A stretch of DNA of 64,000 bases from Kitasatospora sp. NBC_01246 (GTDB lineage Bacteria; Actinomycetota; Actinomycetes; Streptomycetales; Streptomycetaceae): NCBI RefSeq assembly GCF_036226505.1, contig NZ_CP108484.1, forward strand, positions 806,001-870,000, in the 5' to 3' direction. Position numbers and translations under genes: made by a program. Below the pieces are notes generated by a model that was not told the DNA's origin, searched no databases, and worked only from the letters and a program-made list of their open reading frames with translations. Positions 49,630-60,567 of this stretch are shown here, in pieces. The number at the start of each line of letters is the position of its first letter. Positions within the stretch are counted from its first letter, which is position 1.

Positions 49630-50218
49630 GACGGCCCTGGGCCCGCAGCGCGCCGACCTCCTGCCGGCCTCGGCCACCACGGCGGTCAAGGTGGTGATCG
49701 TGGGGGGCTTCGGGGTCGGCAAGACGACCCTGGTCGGCTCCGTGAGCGAGATCCGTCCGCTGACGACCGAGGAGACGATGACGCAGGCCGGAGCCGACGT
49801 CGACGACACGGCCGGGATCGAGCGCAAGACCTCGACCACGGTCGCGATGGACTTCGGCCGGATCAGCATCAACGAGGAACTGGTGCTGTACGTGTTCGGC
49901 ACCCCCGGGCAGGAGCGGTTCTGGTTCCTCTGGAACGGCCTGTTCGAGGGTGCGCTCGGCGCGGTCGTGCTCGTCGACACCCGTCGGCTCGAAGTCAGCT
50001 TCGAGGTCATCGGACGGCTGGAGGACCGTGGCGTGCCGTTCGTCGTCGCGGCCAACACCTTCCCCGAGTCGCCGAGTTACCCCGTCGAGGAGCTGCGGGC
50101 GGCGCTCGACCTGCCGCCCGAGGTGCCGATCGTGGACTGCGACGCCCGCACCCGCGAGTCCAGCCGTGACGTGCTCCTCGCCCTGATGCGCTACCTGTAC
50201 GACCGCCCGGCGCCCTAG
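49610..50218 (+). CDS. cvnD: Conservon small GTPase CvnD
   Basis: 202 residues. The P loop is VVIVGGFGVGKTTLVGSV (residues 28-45). FGTPGQERFWFLW takes the place of the DxxG switch 2 of Ras-like proteins, a Gtr/Mgl-like trait, and AANTFPES stands where NKxD is expected in G4. IERKTSTTVAMDFGRI is the conserved switch 1 region with the invariant Thr pair. CvnD proteins bind and hydrolyse GTP and are thought to switch the complex with CvnA/B/C. ATG at 49610 lies inside cvnC. A strong hairpin follows before cvnE. Confidence 0.92.
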   Translation: MDFRDSETALGPQRADLLPASATTAVKVVIVGGFGVGKTTLVGSVSEIRPLTTEETMTQAGADVDDTAGIERKTSTTVAMDFGRISINEELVLYVFGTPGQERFWFLWNGLFEGALGAVVLVDTRRLEVSFEVIGRLEDRGVPFVVAANTFPESPSYPVEELRAALDLPPEVPIVDCDARTRESSRDVLLALMRYLYDRPAP

Positions 50219-50270
50219 GGGGCACGGCCCGGCCACCGCGCTCCCCGGCCGGAGCCCGGGCCGTGCCCCC
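50218..50270 (+). terminator. Long perfect hairpin between cvnD and cvnE
   Basis: GGGGGCACGGCCCGG (50218-50232) pairs with CCGGGCCGTGCCCCC (50256-50270) around a 23-nt loop. It starts at the last base of the cvnD stop codon. It could end most transcripts at cvnD and lower cvnE expression. Confidence 0.7.
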
Positions 50271-50343
50271 GCCGCCCTTCACACTCCCCCCGCCCGCGAC
50301 GGCCGCCTCCGAGTGGCCGCCCCGCCCCGACCCCGGAGCCACC

Positions 50344-51864
50344 GTGACCTCCCCGTTCCCTGAGGACGCCCTGCCCACCCCGCCGCCCGGCTGCCCCGCG
50401 CACGGCCTCGCCACCGGCGGTTCCGGTACCGGCGGCCTGGGCGCCGGCGGCCTCCGGCGGCTCTACGGGCCCGAGGCCGAGGCCGACCCGGCGGGCCTGT
50501 ACGAGAAGCTGCGCGCCGAACACGGCGAGGTGGCACCGGTCCTGCTGCACGGCGACCTCCCGGCCTGGCTGATCGTCGGCCACTCCGCGAACCTCATCGC
50601 GATGCGCACGCCCTCCCGGTTCTCCCGGGACTCCCGCCGCTGGTCGGCCTTCCAGGACGGGCTGGTCTCCCCGGACTCGCCGCTGATGCCGGTGATCGCC
50701 TGGCAGCCGCTCTGCGTGTTCGCCGACGGCGAGGAGCACAAGCGCCTGCGCGGCGCCGTCACCGACGGGCTGAACAGCTTCGACCGGCGCGGGGTGCGGC
50801 GCCACGTCACCCGCTTCACCGACCAGCTCGTCCAGGAGTTCGGCCCCACCGGCCGGGCCGAGCTGGTCACCCAGTTCGCGGAGCACCTGCCGATGCTCGT
50901 GATGACCCAACTGGTCGGCATGCCGGAGGAGTACGGCCCGCACCTGGTCTCCGCCGCCCGCGACCTGATGAAGGGCACCGAGACGGCCATCGCGAGCAAC
51001 GACTACGTCGTCGCGACGCTGCGCCGGATGATGGAGCGCAAGCGGGTCTCCCCCGGCCCCGACCTGGTGTCCCGGCTGATGCAGCACGAGGCCGGGCTCA
51101 CCGACGACGAGGTCCTCGAACACCTGCGGGTCGTCCTGCTCGCCGCGAACGAGACGACCGTCAACCTGATCGCGGACACCCTCAAGATGGTCCTCACCGA
51201 CCAGCGGTTCCGCACCCACCTGTCCGGCGGCCACATGACCCTGGCCGACGCCCTGGACCAGGTGCTCTGGGACGCGGCGCCGATGTCGCTGGTCGCGGGC
51301 CGCTGGGCGACCGGCGACACCGAACTCGGCGGGCAGCAGATCAAGGCCGGCGACATGCTCCTGCTCGGCCTCGCGGCCGGCAACTCCGACCCTGCCATCC
51401 GCCCCGACCTGGCCACGCCCCTCCACGGGAACCGCTCCCACCTGGCCTTCGGCGCCGGTCCGCACGAGTGCCCCGGCCAGGACATCGGCCGGGCCATCGC
51501 CGAGACGGGGATCGACATCCTGCTCACCCGCCTGCCGGACCTCCGCCTCGCGGTCGAGGAGGAGGAGCTGAGCTGGACGTCGGCCTGGATCTCGCGCCAC
51601 CTGTCCGCCCTGCCCGTCGAGTTCACCCCGAGGACGCCCGAGGGCGAGCGGCGGGCCCCGACCGGCACGCTGCCGCCGCCGCGCAGCGTTCCCTCCACAC
51701 CGCCGCCCGCCACGCCGCAGGCCGTCGGGGCGCAGGCCACCGCGTCGCAGGCCGTCGGGGTCGAGCCGGCCGGTCCGGCCGTCGCCGAGGACGCGCTCGC
51801 CGCCGCCGTGCCCCGGCCGCGGCGCTCCTGGTGGGACGCGCTGACCCGGTGGTTCCGGCCCTGA
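50344..51864 (+). CDS. cvnE: Conservon cytochrome P450, CYP157-like (CvnE)
   Basis: 506 residues. The heme ligand is the Cys of FGAGPHECPGQ (about 376); AANETT near 266 is the I-helix oxygen-activation motif. The K-helix ExxR pair, otherwise near universal in P450s, is missing: the corresponding segment is LDQVLWDAAP, with Asp for Glu and Trp for Arg. This is the hallmark of the CYP157 family, reported as P450s without ExxR and often encoded in conservons. The C-terminal about 80 residues are Pro/Ala-rich. GTG at 50344 (GGAG upstream) chosen; GTG at 50263 lies inside the hairpin. Monooxygenase substrate unknown. Confidence 0.88.
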   Translation: MTSPFPEDALPTPPPGCPAHGLATGGSGTGGLGAGGLRRLYGPEAEADPAGLYEKLRAEHGEVAPVLLHGDLPAWLIVGHSANLIAMRTPSRFSRDSRRWSAFQDGLVSPDSPLMPVIAWQPLCVFADGEEHKRLRGAVTDGLNSFDRRGVRRHVTRFTDQLVQEFGPTGRAELVTQFAEHLPMLVMTQLVGMPEEYGPHLVSAARDLMKGTETAIASNDYVVATLRRMMERKRVSPGPDLVSRLMQHEAGLTDDEVLEHLRVVLLAANETTVNLIADTLKMVLTDQRFRTHLSGGHMTLADALDQVLWDAAPMSLVAGRWATGDTELGGQQIKAGDMLLLGLAAGNSDPAIRPDLATPLHGNRSHLAFGAGPHECPGQDIGRAIAETGIDILLTRLPDLRLAVEEEELSWTSAWISRHLSALPVEFTPRTPEGERRAPTGTLPPPRSVPSTPPPATPQAVGAQATASQAVGVEPAGPAVAEDALAAAVPRPRRSWWDALTRWFRP

Positions 51865-51879
51865 GCCGCTCCGGTCCCT

Positions 51880-51926
51880 GAGCGGGGCCCGGCTCCGGGC
51901 TTCCGGCTCTGAGCCGGGCCCCGCTC
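51880..51926 (+). terminator. Terminator of the conservon, 16-bp perfect stem
   Basis: GAGCGGGGCCCGGCTC pairs with GAGCCGGGCCCCGCTC around a 15-nt loop, 16 bp after the cvnE stop codon. Confidence 0.85.
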
Positions 51927-51986
51927 CCCGGTCCGGCTCAGGCCTCGGTCCGGCCCCGCTCCCCGGTCCGGCTCAGGCCTCGGCCT
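51917..51986. repeat. 35-bp tandem duplication over a stop codon
   Basis: Two copies of a 35-bp unit (51917-51951 and 51952-51986, GGCCCCGCTCCCCGGTCCGG...) differ only near the end. The second contains the stop codon (51973-51975) and last codons of the minus-strand gene; the first overlaps the conservon terminator. Confidence 0.85.
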
Positions 51987-52458
51987 CGTCCAGGTCGACG
52001 GCGGCCGTGCCGTGCAGCACCCGCCCGGCCACCCGTGCCTCCTCCAGGCTCCGGGTGAAGACCTCGATGCGCTCCCGCGGCTCCAGGGACATCAGTCCGG
52101 GCGGCCACGTTCCCGGCGGCACCACGAGGACGACGGCCCGGCCGCGCCCCTCGGCCGCCGACTCCCAGCCGGGCGAGACCTCGACCGGGGAGGCGGGCTC
52201 CCACACCTGCCGGCCGCCGACCAGGACCAGCCTGGCCAGCAGCGGGCCGCGCACCTCCAGCACCCCGGTGGTGTCCGGCGGGTCCCCCGCCGCCAGCGTG
52301 AACCCGCTGTCCACCAGGTTCTCGACGAGTTCGCCGTGCAGCGCGGCGCCGACCTCCACGATCACCTCGGCGAGCGGCGGCCCGTCGGCCGTCTCCCGGA
52401 TCGCCAGCGCCCACACCATCGGCGCCCGCTGCGGGCCCGTGCCCGCCTCATCGGACAC
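51973..52458 (-). CDS. Unrecognised 161-residue protein
   Basis: Soluble alpha/beta protein: MVWALAIRETADGPPLAEVIVEVGAAL, then TGVLEVRGPLLARLVLVGG, then RAVVLVVPPGTWPPGLMSLEPRERIEVFTRSLEEARVAGRVLHG, ending in DLDEAEA. No family recognised. GTG at 52458 is tentative; an ATG at the MVWALA segment (about 52419) is possible. It runs towards the conservon terminator; its end lies inside a 35-bp tandem duplication. Confidence 0.55.
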   Translation of the reverse strand: MSDEAGTGPQRAPMVWALAIRETADGPPLAEVIVEVGAALHGELVENLVDSGFTLAAGDPPDTTGVLEVRGPLLARLVLVGGRQVWEPASPVEVSPGWESAAEGRGRAVVLVVPPGTWPPGLMSLEPRERIEVFTRSLEEARVAGRVLHGTAAVDLDEAEA

Positions 52459-52572
52459 CCGGCCCACCGCCCGCCCGCACGCGGCGCTCCGAGCCGAACG
52501 GACCGGCCGGGTGCGGCCGGTGACCTCCCGTCCGGGACGGGGCCGGCGCCCACCGGGCACGTCCGCCGGGAG

Positions 52573-52989
52573 TCACCTCGCGAGGGCCTGGGTGAACCGC
52601 ACCAGGTTGCCGGCCGGATCGCGGAACCCGCAGTCGCGGACGCCGTAGGGCTGGTCCATCGGCTCCTGCAACACCTCCCCGCCGGCCGCGCTGACCCGCT
52701 CGAAGGCGGCGTCGCAGTCGTCCGTCGCGAAGATGACACCGCGCAGCAGCCCCTTGGCCATCAGCTCCGCCATGGCCTGCCGGTCCGCCGAGGAGGCGTT
52801 CGGGTCGGCGAGCGGCGGTTCGAGCACGATGTTCACGTCCGGCTGTGAGGGCGCGCCGACGGTCACCCAGCGCATCCCCTCGAACCCGACGTCGTTGCGC
52901 ACCTCCAGGCCGAGCACGTCGCGGTAGAAGGCGATCGCCTTGTCGTGGTCGTCGACGGCGATGAAGCACTGCGAGAGCCTGATGTCCAT
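52573..52989 (-). CDS. VOC-family protein, partner of AraC-type regulator
   Basis: 138 residues. LSQCFIAVDDHDKAIAFYRDVLGLEVRNDVGFEGMRWVTVGAP and VIFATDDCDAAFERVSAAGGEVLQEPMDQPYGVRDCGFRDPAGNLVRFTQ are the two VOC modules; His-like and Glu metal positions are partly replaced (Gln in FTQ), so it may bind rather than convert its ligand. ATG at 52989. It lies 10 bp downstream of an AraC-type regulator on the same strand, so both probably form one operon, a pair seen often in actinomycetes. Confidence 0.85.
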   Translation of the reverse strand: MDIRLSQCFIAVDDHDKAIAFYRDVLGLEVRNDVGFEGMRWVTVGAPSQPDVNIVLEPPLADPNASSADRQAMAELMAKGLLRGVIFATDDCDAAFERVSAAGGEVLQEPMDQPYGVRDCGFRDPAGNLVRFTQALAR

Positions 52990-52999
52990 GCCGCCCAGG

Positions 53000-53428
53000 C
53001 TACGACCGGGGGGCGGCGCCCGCTTCTCCGTTCCTGACCGGCCGCGTGTGGATCTTGGCGATGCAGGCCGGGACGGCGGCGCCGTCCTCGTGGTCACGGG
53101 CCCGGTAGCTGCTCGGGTTCTCGCCGACCAGCTCGGTGAAGCGGGTGCTGAACGAGCCGAGCGACGTACAGCCGACCGCGAAGCACACCTCGGTCACCGT
53201 GAGGTCGCCGCGGCGCAGCAGCGCCTTGGCCCGCTCGATGCGGCGGGTCATCAGGTAGCTGTAGGGCGTCTCGCCGAAGGCGGCGCGGAAGCTGCGGGAG
53301 AAGTGGCCCGAGGACATCAGGGCATCCCGGGCCAGGGCGGCGACGTCCAGTGGCTCGGCGTAGTCGCGGTCCATCCGGTCCCGGGCCCGCCGCAGCCGGA
53401 CGAGGTCGTCGAGCTCTTGCGGCTTCAC
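53000..53428 (-). CDS. AraC-type transcriptional regulator, DNA-binding domain only
   Basis: 142 residues. Two helix-turn-helix units are clear: PLDVAALARDALMSSGHFSRSFRAAFGETPYSYLMTRRIERAKALL and LTVTEVCFAVGCTSLGSFSTRFTELVGENPSSYR. No N-terminal ligand domain. GTG at 53428; GAGACT six bases upstream suggests a leaderless message. The VOC protein gene follows 10 bp later; that protein may supply ligand sensing. Confidence 0.88.
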   Translation of the reverse strand: MKPQELDDLVRLRRARDRMDRDYAEPLDVAALARDALMSSGHFSRSFRAAFGETPYSYLMTRRIERAKALLRRGDLTVTEVCFAVGCTSLGSFSTRFTELVGENPSSYRARDHEDGAAVPACIAKIHTRPVRNGEAGAAPRS

Positions 53429-53525
53429 CCGGCCAGTCTCCCACAGCGCCCCGGACCGGGGCCGGGCGCGGACCCCACCGCCCGCCCGCGCGGACGCCGG
53501 GGTCGGCGCGGACGGGGGCGGGGGG

Positions 53526-55925
<2,400 letters not shown>

Positions 55926-56299
55926 GCCTGTCGTCTCTCCATCCGTCGTGCGGGCCGCCCTCGCGGGCTGTCTCGGCGGCACCGGCTCGATCCAACCAGG
56001 TCCCACCGACACTCTCGTGTCCCCGGCCGGGCCGGCGGACCTCGCCGATCCGGCCGTGTCGCCCGCGGGGTCGCGGAACCAGGCTAGGCACGAGCGGGCG
56101 GTCGCGGCTTCTCGGATCCTGATCGGTCCGGGTGCCCGCCCGGCGGCCGCGCGGTCGCCTCCGGTCGCGGTCCCCGGTCGCCGGTCGCGGTCTTCGATCG
56201 CGGTCCTGGGTCACGGCCTCCGGCACGAGGGGACCTGACACGGCGTGAGCATAGGATCCGATGGTTCACGGAGCATCGATACCGGCGGAGGCGCCCCCC
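55926..56299. other. Divergent intergenic region with degenerate GGTCGCGGTC repeats
   Basis: 374 bp. Several imperfect copies of GGTCGCGGTC lie between about 56155 and 56215. A TAGGAT (56252-56257) is a plausible -10 for the SDR gene, giving a leader of about 36 nt. No gene seen. Confidence 0.5.
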
Positions 56300-57109
56300 A
56301 TGTCCGATCAGCGCGTTGTCATCGTGACCGGCGGCGGTACCGGCATCGGGGCGGCCACCGCCCGGCTGCTACGGGCCGAGGGCTGCCGGGTGGTGGTCTC
56401 CGGGCGGCGGTCCGAGCCGCTGGAGCGGGTGGCCCGGGAGACCGGCGCGCTCGCCCGGGTGTCGGACACCACCGACCCGGACGACGTGCACGCCCTGGTG
56501 GAGGAGACCGTCTCCGCCTTCGGCCGGCTGGACGGGGTGGTGCTCAACGCCGGTGTCGGCCGGGGCGGTTCGGTCGGCGACGTCACCCTGGACGACTGGG
56601 AGCTGGTGATGCGCACCAACCTCACCGGTCCCTTCCTCGTACTGCGGGCCGCCCTGCCCCACCTGCTGCGGTCGCGGGGATCCGTGGTGGCGGTCTCCTC
56701 GGTCTCCGCCCTGCGCAACGGGGTGGGGAACGCGGCCTACGCCACCTCGAAGGCCGCGCTGCTGCAGCTCTGCCGCTCGCTCGCCGTCGACTACGGCCAC
56801 CGCGGGCTGCGGGCCAACACCGTCTGCCCCAGCTGGGTGCGCACGGAGATGGCCGACCGCCGGATGGCCCGCTTCGCGGACGAGGAGGGGCTGGCCGACA
56901 CCGACGCGGCGTACCGGGAGGCGACCCGGCTGACGCCGACCGGCCGGCCGGGCGAGCCCGAGGAGGTGGCCGCGGCGATCGGCTGGCTGCTGTCCCCGGC
57001 GGCGAGCTACGTCAACGGCGCGGTCCTCACCGTGGACGGCGGGGTCACCGCCCTCGACCCGGGCACCACGGCCTTCGACTTCCGGCTGGAGCCGCGGCAC
57101 GGCGCCTGA
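56300..57109 (+). CDS. Short-chain dehydrogenase/reductase
   Basis: 269 residues, classical SDR. VIVTGGGTGIGAATARLL (TGxxxGxG, residues 8-25), NAGVG (about 88), catalytic Ser in VAVSSVSALRNG and Tyr-Lys in YATSKAALLQ (about 152-156), PSWVRTEMA after it, and GRPGEPEEVAAAIGWLLSPAASYVNGAVLTVDGG at the end, all in family order. NADP preference is suggested by the SGRRSE turn. ATG at 56300 chosen because GGAGG lies 9 nt upstream; an ATG at 56261 overlaps the putative transcription start. Substrate unknown. Monocistronic. Confidence 0.92.
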   Translation: MSDQRVVIVTGGGTGIGAATARLLRAEGCRVVVSGRRSEPLERVARETGALARVSDTTDPDDVHALVEETVSAFGRLDGVVLNAGVGRGGSVGDVTLDDWELVMRTNLTGPFLVLRAALPHLLRSRGSVVAVSSVSALRNGVGNAAYATSKAALLQLCRSLAVDYGHRGLRANTVCPSWVRTEMADRRMARFADEEGLADTDAAYREATRLTPTGRPGEPEEVAAAIGWLLSPAASYVNGAVLTVDGGVTALDPGTTAFDFRLEPRHGA

Positions 57110-57503
57110 CACCGCCCGGGCTCGTCCGCCCGCGCGAGCCGGTCGCCGACTGGTCGGCGCTCCGCACGCCCTGTCGAACCCGCCGTCCGGGCACGGGGCC
57201 CGCTGCCCGCCCTGCTGCGGCCGCGGGACGCCACCCTCCCGCTCTGCTCGCCCTCCCGGGGCCCCGGACCCGGACGACACGATCCGGGCGGGGCTCGGCG
57301 ACCTCGCCGCGCCGCGGCCGGGCAGCGGCCTGCTCCGTCCGGTGCGGGCGGCGGTGGCCGCCCGGGCCGCTCCGGCCGGTCCGGTTCCCGGTGCGACGGG
57401 GCCCCGGTGGCGAACCCGGCCCGGGACGGCAGGCATGAAACGACCGATCCGGGTCAGACGAGGCACGCACCGCGCCCGTTCGTCGTCGACAAGGAGCCGT
57501 AGC
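57110..57503. other. Intergenic region upstream of the WhiB gene
   Basis: 394 bp of very GC-rich DNA; open frames exist on both strands but none has a start with a ribosome site or recognisable protein features. The WhiB promoter must lie in the last 100 bp. Confidence 0.45.
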
Positions 57504-57803
57504 GTGAGCGACATCTCCCACCTGCCCGGCACACCGGAGCACCGTTGGAACCGGCCGCAGCACGCCGCGTGCCGGAGCACCGACGGCAGGCGCCTCTTCC
57601 AGCGCGTGGGCGCCGCCGACGCGGGCCACGGCGAGGCCGAGGAAGCGGCCAAGGCCCTCTGCGGTGACTGCCCGGTGCGGATCGAGTGCCGCCGCCACGC
57701 CCTCGCCGCGCGTGAGCCGTTCGGCGTCTGGGGCGGGCTGGGCGCGGAGGAGCGCCACGCCCTCTTCGTCCACGACCGGACCGTCGTCCGCCCGGCCGCC
57801 TGA
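57504..57803 (+). CDS. WhiB-family iron-sulfur regulator
   Basis: 99 residues. The four [4Fe-4S]/[2Fe-2S] cluster Cys are C23, C53, C56 and C62 in the order C..CxxCxxxxxC (CGDCPVRIEC), and the G(V)WGG turn (GVWGG, 74-78) follows, as in all Wbl proteins. The C-terminus (GLGAEERHALFVHDR) is short. Wbl proteins sense redox/NO and partner the principal sigma factor. Which Wbl member this is cannot be said. GTG at 57504 is preceded by AAGGAG at 7-8 nt. The stop codon lies in an imperfect 33-bp tandem repeat containing a hairpin. Confidence 0.95.
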   Translation: MSDISHLPGTPEHRWNRPQHAACRSTDGRRLFQRVGAADAGHGEAEEAAKALCGDCPVRIECRRHALAAREPFGVWGGLGAEERHALFVHDRTVVRPAA

Positions 57804-57864
57804 CATCCCGGGCTTCCTGCGTTCCCGGACGCCTGACGTCCGGGCCTTCCTGACCTCCCGGGGT
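57799..57864 (+). repeat. Imperfect 33-bp tandem repeat with terminator hairpin behind whiB-like gene
   Basis: Two copies (from 57799 and 57832) share CCTGAC.TCCCGGGC.TTCCTG-type sequence. The first includes the stop codon TGA (57801-57803). Between them CCCGGAC pairs with GTCCGGG (57824-57844), a likely terminator. Confidence 0.65.
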
Positions 57865-58060
57865 CGGTCGCACCGCCGGACGGCTCCGCAGCCCTGGAGC
57901 CGGGACCGATCCCCGAGCCCGGCCGGCCGAGGCCATGCCGCGGCCGGCCGGGCACCGGCAGCCCCGCACACGCGGGCGGCGGTGGCGCGGCGGGGCTCCT
58001 CGCCCGCGCCGCGCCACCGCCGCGGGCGGCACGGCGCACACCGTGCCGCCGTGGTGGCGG

Positions 58061-58618
58061 TCAGCCGCGCCGGACGGCCAGCTCGACCTCGCGGGCGGTC
58101 CCGTCCCCCGGCGCGGGGAGGTGGTGGCCGGTGGGCTCGAAGCCGGTCTTCCGGTACATCGCCCCGGCCCGGCCGTTGGCCTCGTGGACGAAGAGCCGCA
58201 CCCGCTCGACGCGCGGCTCGGCGAGCGACCAGGACCAGTCCAGGGCGGCCTCGAAGAGCCCCTGCGCGACACCGCTGCCGCGCGCCTCGGACCGCACGAA
58301 GACGCCGACGACATGGGTCTGCGCCTGCTCCGGGACATCACCGAAGAAGGTCGCCGTACCGGCGTGCTCGACCAGCACCGAGACGGTGCCGAGCCAGCGC
58401 CCGTCGGCCGCCTCCGCGACGAACTGCCGCGCGGCGACGCCCTCGGCCGCACCGGCGGCGCGCTCCTGCCAGAACTCGTCCGGCTGGGCGGCCGCCTTCT
58501 CGTAGCTGTCGTGGAAGGCGATGGGCGCCGCCGGATCGAGCAGCGCGTCCAGCCGGAGCTGCTTGATCTTCGGCCAGTCCTCGGCGTCCACCGCCCTGAT
58601 GATGTGCTTCATGCGCAT
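58061..58618 (-). CDS. GNAT-family N-acetyltransferase
   Basis: 185 residues. RAVDAEDWPKIKQLRLDALLDPAAPIAF is the standard head; VVGVFVRSEARGSGVAQGLFEAALDWS holds the acetyl-CoA loop (RxxGxG variant ARGSGVA), followed by VRLFVHEANGRAGAMYRKTGFEPTG, the closing strand-helix. Close in style to RimI-like or small-molecule acetyltransferases. Three in-frame ATGs (58624, 58618, 58612) exist; 58618 is best spaced after GGTGGG. Acceptor unknown. Confidence 0.88.
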   Translation of the reverse strand: MRMKHIIRAVDAEDWPKIKQLRLDALLDPAAPIAFHDSYEKAAAQPDEFWQERAAGAAEGVAARQFVAEAADGRWLGTVSVLVEHAGTATFFGDVPEQAQTHVVGVFVRSEARGSGVAQGLFEAALDWSWSLAEPRVERVRLFVHEANGRAGAMYRKTGFEPTGHHLPAPGDGTAREVELAVRRG

Positions 58619-58853
58619 GATCATCCCACCGCCACCGGCCGCCCCCGCAGCGGGGGAGCCGCCCGCCCGAACGACGGGACGAAGGCCCGCAGCTCGGCGA
58701 CGAGCAGCAGGTCCCCGTCCCCGGAGGCGGGCGGCGAAGGAGTGGACACCCCGAGTGGATCTTCGAGGCTCCCGGGCCGGTTCCCGTGATCCGCGTCACC
58801 GGGGCCGCCCGGGGCGGGGCGACGGACCTCGGGCACCCGCCCCGCCGGTGCGG

Positions 58854-59692
58854 TCAGCGGCCGAGCACCGCGTCCGCGGCCTGGCCCGCCTGGGCCTGCT
58901 CGATGCGCTTGGCCAGCAGGACGGCGAGGCGCTGCGCCGTCGCGGTGTCCACCGGGCCGTCCTCGGTGGTCACGGTGGCGACCACGGTGCCGGCCCGCAT
59001 CACGACGGCGATGCCGTCCCGGCCGCCGGGCTCGCCCTGCCAGGCCCGGCTCTCGGTGCCGATGGCGGGCAGCTCCACGGCGTGGTAGCGGGTGGCGTCT
59101 CCGTACGCCGCGTACGCCGCCTTGAGCTTGTCCTGGGCGGCCGCCTTGGTCGGCAGGGTGTCGACGAGGAAGCGCGCGACCACGTCGCCGGAGCTGAACC
59201 TCGCCTCGCCGCTGAGCGGCTTGCCGTTGCAGGCCGCGGGGTTCTGGCAGTCCGCGGAGTGGTCGGTGAGGTCGACCCGCCGCTTCTCCTGCTCCCAGCC
59301 GGTCATCGCGGCCTGGTCCGGCATCAGCTGCAGGACGGCCCGGTAGTCGAGCAGCGGCGTCGCGGCGTCGCTCCAGACGGGCATCGGGACGGCGCCGGCC
59401 GCCGGGCCGCCACCGGGCGCGGCGGTACCGCCGGACGGCGCCGCGCCGGGCGCCGGGGCACCGCCGCGGCGGCCGCACCGGGCGAGGCGCCCGCGCCGCC
59501 GGTGGAGGCCTGCGGCGACGCGGTGCCCGCACCCGCGCTCGCCTCCGCGCTCGCACCGGCCGTCGCCGTGCCCCGGCCGGCCGCCGCGGCGCCGTCGCCC
59601 GAGGCCTTCGAACCGCTGGAGCCGCAGGCCGTCAGGACCCCCAGCAGCACCCCGGCCGTAGCCACCGTCATCGTGCGACCGACCAACTTCAC
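58854..59692 (-). pseudogene. Lipoprotein gene with apparent frameshift
   Basis: The first part (from GTG 59692, GGGAGAG upstream) reads KLVGRTMTVATAGVLLGVLTACGSSGSKASG, a lipoprotein signal with lipobox LTAC, then an Ala/Gly/Ser linker. Near 59450-59480 the sensible protein continues in another frame: VWSDAATPLLDYRAVLQLMPDQ..CQNPAACNGKPLSGEARFSSGDVVARF..VELPAIGTESRAW..GIAVVMRAGTVVATVTTEDGP to the stop at 58854. Adding one base in the GC run restores a single protein of about 279 residues. The mature domain resembles small streptomycete solute- or PknB-type extracellular lipoproteins; its function is unknown. Assembly error is as likely as mutation. Confidence 0.6.
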
Positions 59693-59880
59693 AGCACTCT
59701 CCCTCGTACCCCGGTGTCCGTGGACCGCCAAGGAACCATAGCCCCGACCTCCCCGGCTCCGTCCCGCCCCTCCCCCTTCGCCGGTCGGGGCCCGTTCTCC
59801 GGGCTCCCGCGCCCGGCTGCGCCCGGGCCCGGCCGCGGATACGCTGACGCCGACCCCCGCCGTCAGCGCCTGAGGCCCCC

Positions 59881-60519
59881 ATGAACCACTCGCTGGTCCT
59901 CTCCGCCGTCCCGCGGCTCGCCGGCTCGGCCGTCCTCGGAGCGGCCCTCGGAACGGTCGTCGCCGTCCTGACGGGCGTGCCGCTGGGCGTCCTCGCCGGC
60001 ATCGCCGGAGCGGAGACGGCCTTCGTCGTGGCGGGGTGGATCGTCCTGTGGCCGATGGACGCCGCCGCCACCCGCCGCAACGTCCGGCGCGAGGAGTTCC
60101 GGCCCGCCCTGGAGGAGTTCGCCGTCGTCACCGCCGCGCTGTGCGGACTGGTCGGCATCGTGCTGCTGTTCCTGGCCAGCCGCTCCGACCTGAGCCGGGC
60201 CGCGGCCGCGACGGCCCTCTGCGGCGTGTTCACGGCCTGGGCGGCGCTCCACCTGATGTACGCCACCCGCTACGCGTACATCTACTACGGGAGCCCCGGC
60301 GGCGGGATCGACTTCAACACCGAGGTCCCGCCCCGGTACAGCGACTTCCTGTACTTCAGCTACAACCTCGGCATGACGTACCAGGTCTCCGACACCAGCG
60401 TCTCCAGTACCGGGCTGCGGGCGGTCGTGCTGCGGCACTGCCTGCTGTCCTACGTCTTCGGCGCCAGCATCCTGGCCACCACCATCAACCTCGTCGCCGA
60501 CATCGCCACCGGCCGCTGA
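59881..60519 (+). CDS. DUF1345 membrane protein
   Basis: 212 residues with about five membrane segments (for example [93 protein letters not shown]). The signature [21 protein letters not shown] in the loop before the last segment defines DUF1345. Function unknown. ATG at 59881. Confidence 0.92.
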   Translation: MNHSLVLSAVPRLAGSAVLGAALGTVVAVLTGVPLGVLAGIAGAETAFVVAGWIVLWPMDAAATRRNVRREEFRPALEEFAVVTAALCGLVGIVLLFLASRSDLSRAAAATALCGVFTAWAALHLMYATRYAYIYYGSPGGGIDFNTEVPPRYSDFLYFSYNLGMTYQVSDTSVSSTGLRAVVLRHCLLSYVFGASILATTINLVADIATGR

Positions 60520-60567
60520 ACCGCCGCCCGGCCCGGCGCTCCGGACCGCCTTCGGACGGCCGCCGGG

